Below, piece after piece: positions 1-7,256 of a stretch of 13,222 bases of DNA. The stretch covers positions 1-13,222 of the forward strand of contig JAIRMP010000122.1 in assembly GCA_031258615.1 (NCBI GenBank), read 5' to 3'. The position numbers and the translations under genes were made by a program. The notes beneath the pieces were generated by a model. The model worked only from the letters and a program-made list of their open reading frames with translations, was not told the origin of the DNA and ran no database searches. Positions within the stretch are counted from its first letter, which is position 1, and each line of letters begins with the position of its first letter. This DNA is from Spirochaetaceae bacterium (GTDB lineage Bacteria > Spirochaetota > Spirochaetia > Treponematales > Breznakiellaceae).

Positions 1-10
1 CGTTTTTCAT
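1..10 (-). CDS. start of a divergent gene, cut by the left edge
   Basis: On the minus strand an ATG at 10-8 is followed by two sense codons (Lys, then Asn or Lys-like, truncated). It is preceded at 16-20 by a perfect GGAGG Shine-Dalgarno with 5 nt spacing. This is the classical layout of a translation start, so a gene most probably runs leftwards out of the window, divergent from the DUF4912 gene. Nothing can be said about its product because only about three codons are inside. Confidence 0.5.
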
Positions 11-87
11 AGAGTCCTCCTGAAAAGATATTTGTCCAAGCCAAGCCCGGACGGGCAAAATGGGAAAACAACGCGCGCCTTGACAGG

Positions 88-867
88 ATGGGCGTAAATC
101 TGCATGATGTGAAAATGCCGTCTAGCGTTAATTATGGATTGTCTTATCTTGAGAGACTTTCCACACGAGAATTGAAAGATTTAGCCATTCATTTTGGGAT
201 CGATATTCCGCAGGATTTGGAGCGGCCTTTTGTCATCGAAGAACTGTTGGACAACGCGCCCTGTCTTATGTTTTTTCAGGCCGGAAGCCTAAAGGTCAAC
301 CGGAGCGAAACGGATTTTGACGATGATGAAAATATACCGCCCCCGCCCGATCCGGTGGATCTGCCCAACCACTACAATATTACACAGATTGACGCGATCG
401 TGCGCGATCCGCTCTGGGTTTTTGTATTCTGGGAAATACGGGAAGCGGACAGAAAGGTTTATGAAAAATCGCACGGCTTTCACGGATACTTTTTGCGTGT
501 AAGTTTGGACAAATGCAAAATGGGCAGCACGGTAAGCTCCCTGTTTACGATCCCGATAACCCCTTCCGATTCGGAATGGTATATACATTTTCCACCGGAC
601 GGGCCATGCAGAAAAATATGCAACATGACGGAAGACGCGCCGTTCAATGTTGCGCTTTGCGCCTCGTACTCAGGCGGTGAAGCAATACTTGCCGCCACCA
701 CCCCGTTCAGGCTTCCTAGGATGTTGGAGATTTCGGAGCGAAGCGCGCCTGTCCATGATGAAAACACACTGCTTCGCATGTCAGGCATAGATGATTTAAT
801 GATTTTAAGAAACAATGAACGAATTTCTGTTTTGCCGAAAAATGATTCCCATTTCAACAACAGATGA
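88..867 (+). CDS. DUF4912 domain protein with N-terminal SAP/Rho-N-like helical segment
   Basis: This encodes 259 aa with no signal peptide, so it is probably cytoplasmic. Residues about 23-55 (STRELKDLAIHFGIDIP... IEELL) look like the short SAP/Rho-N-type helix-loop-helix often found before DUF4912. An acidic and proline-rich linker follows at about 73-93. The DUF4912 body at about 95-220 carries the typical RDPLWVFVFWEI stretch and a late EWYIHFPPDG segment. The function of the family is unknown. From memory, DUF4912 genes often sit beside GH57/DUF1957 genes, as here, where the stop overlaps the next start (ATGA), so the two are probably translationally coupled. No strong ribosome site precedes ATG 88; ATG 115 (residue 10) is an alternative start. 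Identification of the domain is fairly secure, the role is not. Confidence 0.8.
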   Translation: MGVNLHDVKMPSSVNYGLSYLERLSTRELKDLAIHFGIDIPQDLERPFVIEELLDNAPCLMFFQAGSLKVNRSETDFDDDENIPPPPDPVDLPNHYNITQIDAIVRDPLWVFVFWEIREADRKVYEKSHGFHGYFLRVSLDKCKMGSTVSSLFTIPITPSDSEWYIHFPPDGPCRKICNMTEDAPFNVALCASYSGGEAILAATTPFRLPRMLEISERSAPVHDENTLLRMSGIDDLMILRNNERISVLPKNDSHFNNR

Positions 868-2486
868 CAGGTAAGAATGTAATTACGATAGTACTGAACG
901 TGCACCTTCCGTTTGCACGTAAAGACAGCGCGGGTTTTTCTTTTGAAGAGATTCCTTTTTTCGCGACAATTTCCGAAACCCTGCTCCCGCTGCTGGAAGT
1001 ATTTGACCGCCTTGAAGCGGACAAGATTCCATTCCGCCTGGCTCTTGCGGTTTCTCCTGTACTTTGTCATCTTTTGACGGATGAGCTTTCCATAAGCCAC
1101 TACCTTGATTATGTAGACAGGCAGATAGATTTCGGGGCGGAGGAGCTTCGGCGCACAAAGAATGACCCTGCTATGCATAATTTGGCAAAATACTATTATG
1201 ACAACGCGATAGAAAGACGGATCAATTTTACAGAACGCTATCAAAAGAATATTCCGCGCGTCCTTGCGCGCTACCAGAAAAAAGGCAGAATTGAACTGCT
1301 GGCCTCGACAGCGACAAACTGTTTTCTGCCATTCTACATGGACCACTTTGAAGTCATACGCGCCCAGATAGAAACGGCGCTCGCGTCGCATAAAAAATTC
1401 TTTAAGACAAAGCCGGAAGGCATTTGGCTGTCGGAATTGGGCTATCATCCCAAGCTCAGCGCGTACCTCGATATTTACAAATTCCGTTACACGATAATTG
1501 ACACGCACAGCGCTCTTTTGGCAAACCCGCCTCCAAAGTACGGCAGTTTTTTTCCGCTAAAGACAAAGCACGGCGTCAACCTGCTGGTAAAAGACTTTTA
1601 CGCATACCGGGACATAATGGACAGGGAGCAGGGCATTCCCGTTGAAGGCGCTTTTCGTGACTTTTTTCATGACGCGGCGGACGATCTTCCGCTTGAAAGC
1701 ATAAAACTCTTTTTGGGTGAGGACGGTACGCGGCTTTCTACAGGCTATAAATACTTTTCGATAGGGGACGGCGAAGGGCGGCGCGAGCCTTACGATCCGG
1801 CGCTCGCGGCGGAAAAGGCCCGGAACAATGCCGAAGTATTCCTTGAAAGGCGTATTTCGGCGCTTAACTGCGCCGCCGGCCTGATGCACAAAGATTTGCG
1901 CGGGGACGCCGTAGGCCTCTGCGTGTGGAACGCGGACTTTTTGGGACGATTCTGGCATGAGGGGCCTTTGTTTCTGGAAACAGTATTCCGCAGGGGATGT
2001 CAAAAAAAAGAAATTAAATTTATGACGCCCTCGGAATACCTTAACAGCCAGGAAGAATCCTTATTTCAGATTATAAAACCGGAATACTCCTCTTCCGGTT
2101 TTAACGGTTATGCCGAATCCTGGGTTGACGCTTCAAACGATATTTTTTACCGGCATCTTTTTCACGCGGCTGAACGCATGGCTGAACTGGCGGAACGATT
2201 CAGAAACGAAACAGGAATTAAGGAGAGGGCGCTTAAGCAGGCCGCGCGCGAGATGCTTCTCGCGTTAAGCTCCGACTGGCAGCGTCTAATCTCGGCGCAA
2301 AACAATATTTCCCTGCCCAAATGGAAAAACTTCGCGAAGAATGAACTTGAAGCCCATTTAAAAAATTTTACCACAATATACGAGGCGCTCGGCAGCAGTT
2401 ATTTAAGTACAAGGTTTTTGACAGACATTGAACACCGCAACAATATTTTTCCTGATATTAATTACGGCGTGTTCAGAAGGAAATGA
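864..2486 (+). CDS. glycoside hydrolase family 57 protein (alpha-glucan branching-enzyme-like, DUF1957 type)
   Basis: This encodes 540 aa, near the usual length of GH57 alpha-1,4-glucan branching enzymes, and is probably cytoplasmic. Family landmarks appear in order: VLNVHLPFA near residue 12 (the region of the N-terminal HQP motif), LAVSPVLCHLL near 59, GIWLSELGYHP with the expected nucleophile Glu191, and NADFLGRFWHEGP near 356, which matches the family block written roughly as PFDxELFGHWWxEGP. An all-helical C-terminal part follows. In that last block the position of the catalytic Asp is Asn356, and the neighbouring Glu and His are Asp and Arg, so hydrolase or transferase activity is uncertain. 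The start overlaps the preceding stop by 4 bp and has no good Shine-Dalgarno, which supports coupling to the DUF4912 gene. The role in glycogen or alpha-glucan metabolism is inferred from the family. Confidence 0.85.
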   Translation: MTGKNVITIVLNVHLPFARKDSAGFSFEEIPFFATISETLLPLLEVFDRLEADKIPFRLALAVSPVLCHLLTDELSISHYLDYVDRQIDFGAEELRRTKNDPAMHNLAKYYYDNAIERRINFTERYQKNIPRVLARYQKKGRIELLASTATNCFLPFYMDHFEVIRAQIETALASHKKFFKTKPEGIWLSELGYHPKLSAYLDIYKFRYTIIDTHSALLANPPPKYGSFFPLKTKHGVNLLVKDFYAYRDIMDREQGIPVEGAFRDFFHDAADDLPLESIKLFLGEDGTRLSTGYKYFSIGDGEGRREPYDPALAAEKARNNAEVFLERRISALNCAAGLMHKDLRGDAVGLCVWNADFLGRFWHEGPLFLETVFRRGCQKKEIKFMTPSEYLNSQEESLFQIIKPEYSSSGFNGYAESWVDASNDIFYRHLFHAAERMAELAERFRNETGIKERALKQAAREMLLALSSDWQRLISAQNNISLPKWKNFAKNELEAHLKNFTTIYEALGSSYLSTRFLTDIEHRNNIFPDINYGVFRRK

Positions 2487-2490
2487 CAGA

Positions 2491-3693
2491 ATGAAAACGC
2501 GCATCCTGTCAGTATTTGTGTTTTGTACATTTATTTTTTTATCATGCCGGGAAAGCGGGAATAATTCGATTGAACGCGAGGAGCTGTTCACTTTCGGCAT
2601 AGGCCGCCTTGAGGATGAACTTGATATGTTCAACCTGGAAGGGGAGCGCAGCATGAGAAAGACGGCGTTAAAGATGAGGGACGGCCTCTTCTATATTTCA
2701 AACGGTAATGGCGAAAAGATAGCCCGTTACAATTCTTACGGCGATCTGTTGTTTTTAATTTATAACGATGAAACAAACCCGCCGCCACTGACGCTGCGCG
2801 AAAAGACGGAAGACGCCGCGATAACCCGCTGGGCCTATAAATGGCCGCTGCGGGAGCCGGGGTCAATTACCGTTAATTCGGAAAAACATATTTTTGTCGA
2901 GGACATCCTTACTCCGGAAAGGCATAGCTTCGATATGAACCAGAAGATAATACTTGACCGCCTCGTGCTTCATTTTGACGCGGACGGGAATTTCATTGAT
3001 TACCTGGGGCAGGAGGGAAGGGGAGGGACGCCCTTTCCGCGCATTGAAAGCATTTTTACCTCGGTGGATGACGATACTGTTGTAGTATGCCACCTGCCGT
3101 CCGGGAGGCGCGTCTTTTGGTACGATAAGGCGGGTTATCAGATTTACGATATTTTCTTTTCCAACGACACGCTGCCTGTACCTCCCGGCAGATTCGGCCT
3201 TATGCCGTCTCTGGACGGTATCAGCATAGCCCCGGATGAGCGGAAAATATATTTAAAGATAGACTATTACCGTGAAATACTGGACGAATCCACAAAAACA
3301 GTATCCGGGTACGAGACCGACCGTTCCTGCTTATGGATGGTAAACGCGGGCGACTCGTCATTTTCCGGAACAGTCGACATACCATTCTTTGAAGCCTACT
3401 CAACCGTGAACAACAGAAGGACAGCCGAAAATCTTTTGTATTCGATGTTTGCCGTGATGAACGGTGGCCGTGTATTTTTTTACTACCCGATAGAGAGCGG
3501 ATTTTCAATCCTGCTTCTTGCCGCGGACGGGTCTGACGGACAACGGCGCGGCATAATAAACGTCAGCAGCGACGAACTAATGTACTCCACCTTTGATGTG
3601 TCGGCGGAAGGCATACTTTCCGCGCTTTTGACTACCAATTATGAGGTAAAACTTGTGTGGTGGCGCACGGACAAGCTGGCGCGGGAGATGTAG
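2491..3693 (+). CDS. spirochaetal lipoprotein, probably beta-propeller-like
   Basis: This encodes 400 aa from ATG 2491. That start is preferred to upstream in-frame ATG 2428 because it has AGAAGGA (2475-2481) at 9 nt and gives a clean lipoprotein signal: MKTR, a hydrophobic core, then IFLSC with Cys19 as the lipidated residue. The lipobox has Leu at -2 and Ser at -1, loose by E. coli rules but normal for spirochaetes. The mature part has repeated blocks of the type DGLFYISNGNGEKIARYNS, DADGNFIDYLG and LAADGS. These resemble the strand-turn units of six-bladed propellers of NHL/6-phosphogluconolactonase type. It may belong to the spirochaete family annotated as LIC_12708-like, but I recall that name only loosely. 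It lies 4 bp after the GH57 gene, so it is probably co-transcribed. Function unknown. Confidence 0.75.
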   Translation: MKTRILSVFVFCTFIFLSCRESGNNSIEREELFTFGIGRLEDELDMFNLEGERSMRKTALKMRDGLFYISNGNGEKIARYNSYGDLLFLIYNDETNPPPLTLREKTEDAAITRWAYKWPLREPGSITVNSEKHIFVEDILTPERHSFDMNQKIILDRLVLHFDADGNFIDYLGQEGRGGTPFPRIESIFTSVDDDTVVVCHLPSGRRVFWYDKAGYQIYDIFFSNDTLPVPPGRFGLMPSLDGISIAPDERKIYLKIDYYREILDESTKTVSGYETDRSCLWMVNAGDSSFSGTVDIPFFEAYSTVNNRRTAENLLYSMFAVMNGGRVFFYYPIESGFSILLLAADGSDGQRRGIINVSSDELMYSTFDVSAEGILSALLTTNYEVKLVWWRTDKLAREM

Positions 3694-3707
3694 AACGTTA
3701 AAACGGG

Positions 3708-3736
3708 TGGAAACAGGGACATTGTTGTGGTATAGT
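3708..3736 (+). promoter_or_regulatory. possible extended -10 promoter at scpA
   Basis: TGGAAA at 3708-3713 (4/6 to the -35 consensus), a 17-bp spacer and TATAGT at 3731-3736 preceded by TG one base earlier (extended -10). Transcription would start near 3743, next to ATG 3744, giving a leaderless or nearly leaderless scpA mRNA. A chance match is possible because the upstream gene ends only 50 bp away on the same strand and read-through could suffice. Confidence 0.35.
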
Positions 3737-3743
3737 GGGGCGT

Positions 3744-4547
3744 ATGGACACACTCCTACCGCAGGATACGCAAGAGCGCAGGGACAGTTATCAGTTTAAG
3801 TTAAAAGAATTTGAAGGTCCTCTTGACCTTTTGCTTTTTTTGATAAAGCAGAACCGCGTGAACCTTTACGACATACCGATCTCGCAGATTACAGAACAGT
3901 ACCTGGAGTACCTCAGATTTTCGGGTGAACTTGAGCTTGATGAGCTTTCGGATTTTCATTTAATGGCCGCTACGCTGCTTTACATCAAATCGCGTATGCT
4001 GCTGCCTATTGAATTTGACGACGAGGATGATGTAGAAGACCCGCGCCGGGAGCTTGTGGATCAGCTTATCGAGTACCAGCGCTTCAAAAAACTGTCCGAG
4101 CTGATGGAGGAGAAGGAACGCGAGGTGGAATGGGTGGTGGAACGGAAAAAGCTTCAGCGCGTCCTGCCCTTTGATAACGACGATATGCTCTGGAAGAAGG
4201 CTGACGTGTGGGAACTGCTCAACACATTTTCGAGTCTGGTATCCCATCTTTCCGGCGAGCGCATCATGGATCTGCGTGAGGAAGTTTCGATAAACGAAAA
4301 GATAGCGCTGATAACGGAGCTTGTGGAACAGCGCGGTGAGTGCAGCTTTACCGACCTGATTGTCCGCAAAGGCTCCATCATGGACATAGTCTGCGCGTTC
4401 CTTGCGATACTTGAGGCTGTAAAGTACAGACTCGTAGCCATTTATCAGCACAAGCTTTTTGGCGATATTCAGATACGCGGGCCGCAGCCGGATACCGCTT
4501 CGCTGCCTTACGGAGGGGAAAATCAGTATGGAAACGATGGAAAATAA
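3744..4547 (+). CDS. scpA: segregation and condensation protein A (kleisin subunit of the Smc-ScpAB condensin)
   Basis: This encodes 267 aa from ATG 3744; an in-frame GTG at 3735 is less likely because the GGGG run (3737-3740) sits just upstream of the ATG. The N-terminus has the ScpA hallmark FEGPLDLLLFLI (residues 23-34), then NLYDIPISQITEQYLEYL and the helical block ending LYIKSRMLLP. An acidic charged linker follows the N-terminal domain. The C-terminal winged-helix region, from about residue 210, contains SFTDLIVRKGSIMDIVCAFLAILE-type helices. ScpA bridges the two Smc heads through its N- and C-terminal domains and binds the ScpB dimer in the middle, acting in chromosome compaction and segregation. 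The next gene is scpB, overlapping by 20 bp, which confirms the assignment. Confidence 0.95.
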   Translation: MDTLLPQDTQERRDSYQFKLKEFEGPLDLLLFLIKQNRVNLYDIPISQITEQYLEYLRFSGELELDELSDFHLMAATLLYIKSRMLLPIEFDDEDDVEDPRRELVDQLIEYQRFKKLSELMEEKEREVEWVVERKKLQRVLPFDNDDMLWKKADVWELLNTFSSLVSHLSGERIMDLREEVSINEKIALITELVEQRGECSFTDLIVRKGSIMDIVCAFLAILEAVKYRLVAIYQHKLFGDIQIRGPQPDTASLPYGGENQYGNDGK

Positions 4548-5337
4548 CGAAGAAACGGAGGTCCGGACTTCCGGTCAGCAGGTCTTGCGGAGCGTGCCGG
4601 AGGCGGAAACCCCGGATGCGGTCAGCGAAGGAACGAAAACCGCCGAGGCGGATGACGGGCAGAAGGGGCCATACCAGGCGTCTCTATTTGGGGATGAGCT
4701 TGACAGGCCGGAACTCTTTGAAGCAAGGCCAGGTAAAACCAGCGGCGGCGGAGATGAGGAAGGGACGGTGGGGACGGAAGCGGAGGAGGCTGATAACAGG
4801 ACTGCCCCCTCTTTTACCGGCGACGCGCTTGTTGAGGCGGTCTTGTTCCTTGAAGCGGAGCCGGTAAACGAAAAGCAGATCGCCGGCATCACTTCGCTGG
4901 CCGAAAGCGATGTGGAGGCGGCGCTGGAGACGCTGAAAGAACGTTACGGACGTCCTGAAAGCGGCATTGAGCTGGTCAGGATAGGCGGCGGCGTTACGAT
5001 AGCGCCCAAAAAGCAGTACTGGGAAGCGCTAAAAGAACGTTACGGGCGTAAAAACGCGGCAAAACTTTCCCGCGCAGCGATGGAGACGCTCGCGATAATA
5101 GCCTATTCCCAGCCGGTAACCCGCGCCGAGATAGAGGCGATACGCGGGGTACAGGCGGACAACATGATACGCCTGCTTGCAGAGCGCGGCCTTATCCGGG
5201 AAACCGGCAAAAAGAACATCGCCGGACACCCAACACAGTTCGGCACGACAAAGGAATTTCTTACAATGTTCCGGCTCGAAAGCATAGCGGATCTCCCCAA
5301 GCTGGACGAAACGGAAGCGGAGCGCTTTGAACTGTAA
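4528..5337 (+). CDS. scpB: segregation and condensation protein B, with long acidic N-terminal extension
   Basis: This encodes 269 aa from ATG 4528, chosen because GGAGGGG (4512-4518) lies 9 nt upstream; the frame is open further back only inside scpA. Residues 1 to about 95 are acidic, rich in Glu, Gly and Thr and probably disordered. The ScpB core follows: a first winged helix starting DALVEAVLFLEAEPV (99-113) and a second around LSRAAMETLAIIAYSQPVTR (180-199). The conserved C-terminal signature is seen as GHPTQFGTTKEFLTMF (223-238). Typical ScpB is around 190 aa, so the N-terminal extension is the odd part. ScpB forms a dimer that binds the central part of ScpA in the Smc complex. The start lies within the end of scpA, so the two are expected to be coupled and made in matched amounts. 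Confidence 0.93.
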   Translation: METMENNEETEVRTSGQQVLRSVPEAETPDAVSEGTKTAEADDGQKGPYQASLFGDELDRPELFEARPGKTSGGGDEEGTVGTEAEEADNRTAPSFTGDALVEAVLFLEAEPVNEKQIAGITSLAESDVEAALETLKERYGRPESGIELVRIGGGVTIAPKKQYWEALKERYGRKNAAKLSRAAMETLAIIAYSQPVTRAEIEAIRGVQADNMIRLLAERGLIRETGKKNIAGHPTQFGTTKEFLTMFRLESIADLPKLDETEAERFEL

Positions 5338-5368
5338 CGGCGCGGGCGGCGGGCGCGGCGAGGGCGGT

Positions 5369-6079
5369 TTGCTACGTTTGCAGGTATACCTGGCCCACTC
5401 CGGGGTAGCCTCGCGCCGCGCCTGTGAAAAACTGATCGCGGCGGGCAGAGTCAGCGTGAACGGTATTGTTGTTACCGGCATGGGGACAAAGGTTTCCACC
5501 TCCGACACGGTTTGTGTTGACGGAAACCTGACGCAGCCTATAAGCGCGTTTCATTACATAGCGCTTAACAAGCCGCCGCTGTACATCTGTACATCCCGCG
5601 ACACGGAAAACCGCCCGCTTGCCGGGGACCTGCTGCCGCCTGAAATAAAGGAGCGGCTCTACAGCGTGGGGAGGCTTGACTACCGCTCTTCCGGGCTTAT
5701 CTTTTTTACCAACGACGGGGAATTCGCGGCGCGGCTAGGGCATCCCAGCTCTGAAATCGAAAAGGAATACCTGGTAGAGGCGACCGGCCTTATAGGGAGC
5801 AATGTCGCGGACAGTTTTCTTTCGGGGATAGAGATTGACGGCACGGTCTACCGCGCCCGCGAGGTTGAAAGGCTTGGCAGAAAGGCGCTTCGCATCGTGC
5901 TTATCGAAGGCCGCAACCGCGAAATCCGCCGCGTCTTTTCATACTTCCACCTGCATCCCAAAAGCCTCTGCCGCATAAGGATAGGCCCCGTGAGGCTTGG
6001 CGATCTTGCGGAGGGCGGAAGTCGTCCCCTCACCGGGGCGGAGCTGGAGGCGCTCAATAATTCCGCCAGGCGTGGATGA
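5369..6079 (+). CDS. RluB/RsuA-type ribosomal RNA pseudouridine synthase
   Basis: This encodes 236 aa from TTG 5369. No ATG exists before the conserved region, so a TTG start must be used. TTG 5369 has GAGGG (5360-5364) upstream and places the S4 RNA-binding domain (LRLQVYLAHSGVASRRACE) at residues 2-20, as in relatives. TTG 5327 and TTG 5378 are alternatives. The catalytic domain has ALNKPP (65-70) and the RsuA/RluB/RluE/RluF motif VGRLDYRSSGLIFFTND with catalytic Asp104. A second motif, EGRNREIRRVFSYF, sits near the C-terminus. The enzyme converts a uridine in rRNA to pseudouridine; which rRNA and position cannot be told from sequence alone, although the scpA-scpB-rluB order common in bacteria favours RluB. 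It lies 31 bp after scpB. Confidence 0.88.
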   Translation: MLRLQVYLAHSGVASRRACEKLIAAGRVSVNGIVVTGMGTKVSTSDTVCVDGNLTQPISAFHYIALNKPPLYICTSRDTENRPLAGDLLPPEIKERLYSVGRLDYRSSGLIFFTNDGEFAARLGHPSSEIEKEYLVEATGLIGSNVADSFLSGIEIDGTVYRAREVERLGRKALRIVLIEGRNREIRRVFSYFHLHPKSLCRIRIGPVRLGDLAEGGSRPLTGAELEALNNSARRG

Positions 6080-6902
6080 ATTGCAGAGCGTACTGCTGTA
6101 TCCCGTCAAACCATTTTTCTATGAAGACGGCCAGCGGCATCCCCATATAGCGGTAGTGCCAGCTTTCCCAGCGGTAGCCGGTGAGCTGCTCATAGCCGTC
6201 CGGGAACGAGATGACCCAGCCGTACTTAGGCCCGTTTGCCGCTATCCAGCGTCCTGCCGCGGTTTGGGCGAAAGCGTCCGTGATCGAGCCGAAGTCCACC
6301 GCCAGGCCGAGCTGGTGCTGGCTGTATCCGGGCCGGGAGGACTCGCGGTCTGCCGTTTTCTGCCCGCTCTCGCGGACATTGCGGGCGTACACCTCCGCCT
6401 GGTAGTCATAGGAGCGGTAAGCGGAGGAGGCAGTAAGGGTGATTCCTTCCGCGCGCGCGGCCTCCGCCATGCGTTCCAGCGCCTCCGCCGCCGGATGCCT
6501 AAGCCGCAAACCGGCGCGGCCTACCCGGTAAGAGCCGCTATTGTCCAGCGTTACCAAGTCGTCCGGCTCATAGCCGTCAGGCAGCGCGTGTTGTTTGTCC
6601 ACGAGGCGCGACAGGAACGGATCGCCTGCCGCGGCCGCCTCCAGCTCAGGGAGAAAGACCGCCTTGCCCGCCGACCGTATCCGGTCCCCCATAGCGTGAG
6701 GTATCTCAGCCTCCAAAAGTGCATCCTCCAGCCTTTTGTCGTAAGAATCGGTATCAAGGGAGGTAAGGGTAACGGTCGCCGGCGGCGCCGCAGCCGTATC
6801 GGCGGCTGTCCGCCCCGCCTCCCGCTGGCAGGAACAGAGCGCCGCCAGGGACGCCGCCAGAACCGTGAAAACCAGATGCCGTAAATGTATAAACATTGTC
6901 AT
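6054..6902 (-). CDS. VanY-family D-alanyl-D-alanine carboxypeptidase, lipoprotein
   Basis: This encodes 282 aa. The N-terminus is a lipoprotein signal with a hydrophobic core and LCSC, Cys25 being the likely lipidation site, so the enzyme should be anchored to a membrane facing the periplasm. The C-terminal half carries the full LAS/VanY metallopeptidase set. The SxHxxGxAxD motif is SQHQLGLAVDF with zinc ligands His196 and Asp203, and ExxWH is ESWH with catalytic Glu246 and zinc ligand His249. TASSAYRSYDYQ near 157-168 is the usual substrate-side loop. The family removes the terminal D-Ala from peptidoglycan stem peptides. AGAGG at 6912-6916 (9 nt before ATG 6902) decides the start; ATG 6896 is an alternative. 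It is convergent with the pseudouridine synthase gene, and the two overlap by 26 bp at their 3' ends. Confidence 0.92.
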   Translation of the reverse strand: MTMFIHLRHLVFTVLAASLAALCSCQREAGRTAADTAAAPPATVTLTSLDTDSYDKRLEDALLEAEIPHAMGDRIRSAGKAVFLPELEAAAAGDPFLSRLVDKQHALPDGYEPDDLVTLDNSGSYRVGRAGLRLRHPAAEALERMAEAARAEGITLTASSAYRSYDYQAEVYARNVRESGQKTADRESSRPGYSQHQLGLAVDFGSITDAFAQTAAGRWIAANGPKYGWVISFPDGYEQLTGYRWESWHYRYMGMPLAVFIEKWFDGIQQYALQFIHAWRNY

Positions 6903-6923
6903 TTCGCAAAACCTCTATATCTC

Positions 6924-6951
6924 ATTCTATGCTACAGGATATTCTTGACAA
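6924..6951 (-). promoter_or_regulatory. sigma-70-type promoter of the VanY-family gene
   Basis: Reading the minus strand: TTGTCA (6951-6946), a 16-bp spacer, then TAGAAT (6929-6924). Each hexamer matches consensus at 5 of 6 positions. The expected start is near 6917, leaving a 15-nt leader that begins at the AGAGG ribosome site and ends at ATG 6902. Confidence 0.5.
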
Positions 6952-7008
6952 TATATACTGACAAATTATCGCAAGGGGGTGTACCAAATTTTTCCGTGTA
7001 GTCAAAGA

Positions 7009-7137
7009 CCACCGGCAAAGCCGGTGGCTTGATTTTATGAACCGCCTAAAGGCGGTTGGTTGCCATGTTTTTGAACAACTCTAACTTGTCCAGCCGTTTG
7101 TCTTAGGTCTTCATTAGTCCCCCGGCAAAGCCGGGGG
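7009..7137. repeat. cluster of three GC-rich hairpins, possibly a remnant of an ORF-less IS200/IS605-like element
   Basis: Three short perfect hairpins with A-rich loops: CCACCGGC-AAA-GCCGGTGG (7009-7027), AACCGCC-TAAA-GGCGGTT (7040-7057) and CCCCCGGC-AAA-GCCGGGGG (7119-7137). The first and third share the CCGGCAAAGCCGG core and bracket about 90 bp of unique DNA. Subterminal hairpins of this look are typical of the ends of IS200/IS605 elements and their ORF-less derivatives, and no transposase or TnpB remnant is present. They could equally be a dispersed intergenic palindrome family. The hairpins are seen; the element is inferred. Confidence 0.4.
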
Positions 7138-7212
7138 TTTACCCAATTTAATGAATTTCTGTAAGCCTTTTAAAACGTCAGGTTCTATTTATTTTAATTG
7201 CTTACGCAATAA

Positions 7213-7246
7213 GGAAATAACATGACCAAACGGTCATGTTATTTCC
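7213..7246. repeat. perfect 15-bp inverted repeat next to the XRE gene
   Basis: GGAAATAACATGACC (7213-7227), a 4-nt loop and the exact reverse complement (7232-7246). It starts 10 bp past the stop codon of the minus-strand XRE gene. It may act as that gene's terminator, although no clean T-run follows, or as an operator: the inner GACC-N4-GGTC dyad is the kind of site dimeric regulators bind. Confidence 0.6.
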
Positions 7247-7256
7247 GCACAGTTCC

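Larger units (their letters stand above)
6903..7256. other. intergenic region with promoter, hairpin cluster and palindrome, no gene
   Basis: No credible reading frame is seen on either strand. It contains the VanY-gene promoter at its left end, a cluster of three AAA-loop hairpins (7009-7137) and a 15-bp perfect palindrome just past the stop of the XRE gene. AT-rich DNA at 7140-7212 shows nothing recognisable. Confidence 0.7.

Noticed and set aside
80..108. TTGACA at 80-85 as a -35 box for the first gene
   Set aside because: No acceptable -10 hexamer lies 16-18 bp downstream, and such a promoter would start inside the gene.
480..1508. 342-codon minus-strand open frame
   Set aside because: It is the antisense shadow of the DUF4912 and GH57 genes, without a start signal or any known motif.
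5997..6884. 295-codon plus-strand open frame
   Set aside because: It lies opposite the VanY-family gene, which has all catalytic residues, a lipoprotein signal and a promoter; the plus frame has no family features and is Arg-rich, as GC-rich shadows are.
6945..6973. TTGACA on the plus strand as a promoter for the intergenic region
   Set aside because: There is no -10 hexamer at proper spacing and no plus-strand gene downstream; the same bases fit the minus-strand VanY-gene promoter well.
7009..7137. Hairpins considered as a CRISPR array
   Set aside because: Only two similar short palindromes are present, without regular spacing or repeats of 25-40 bp, and no cas gene is nearby.
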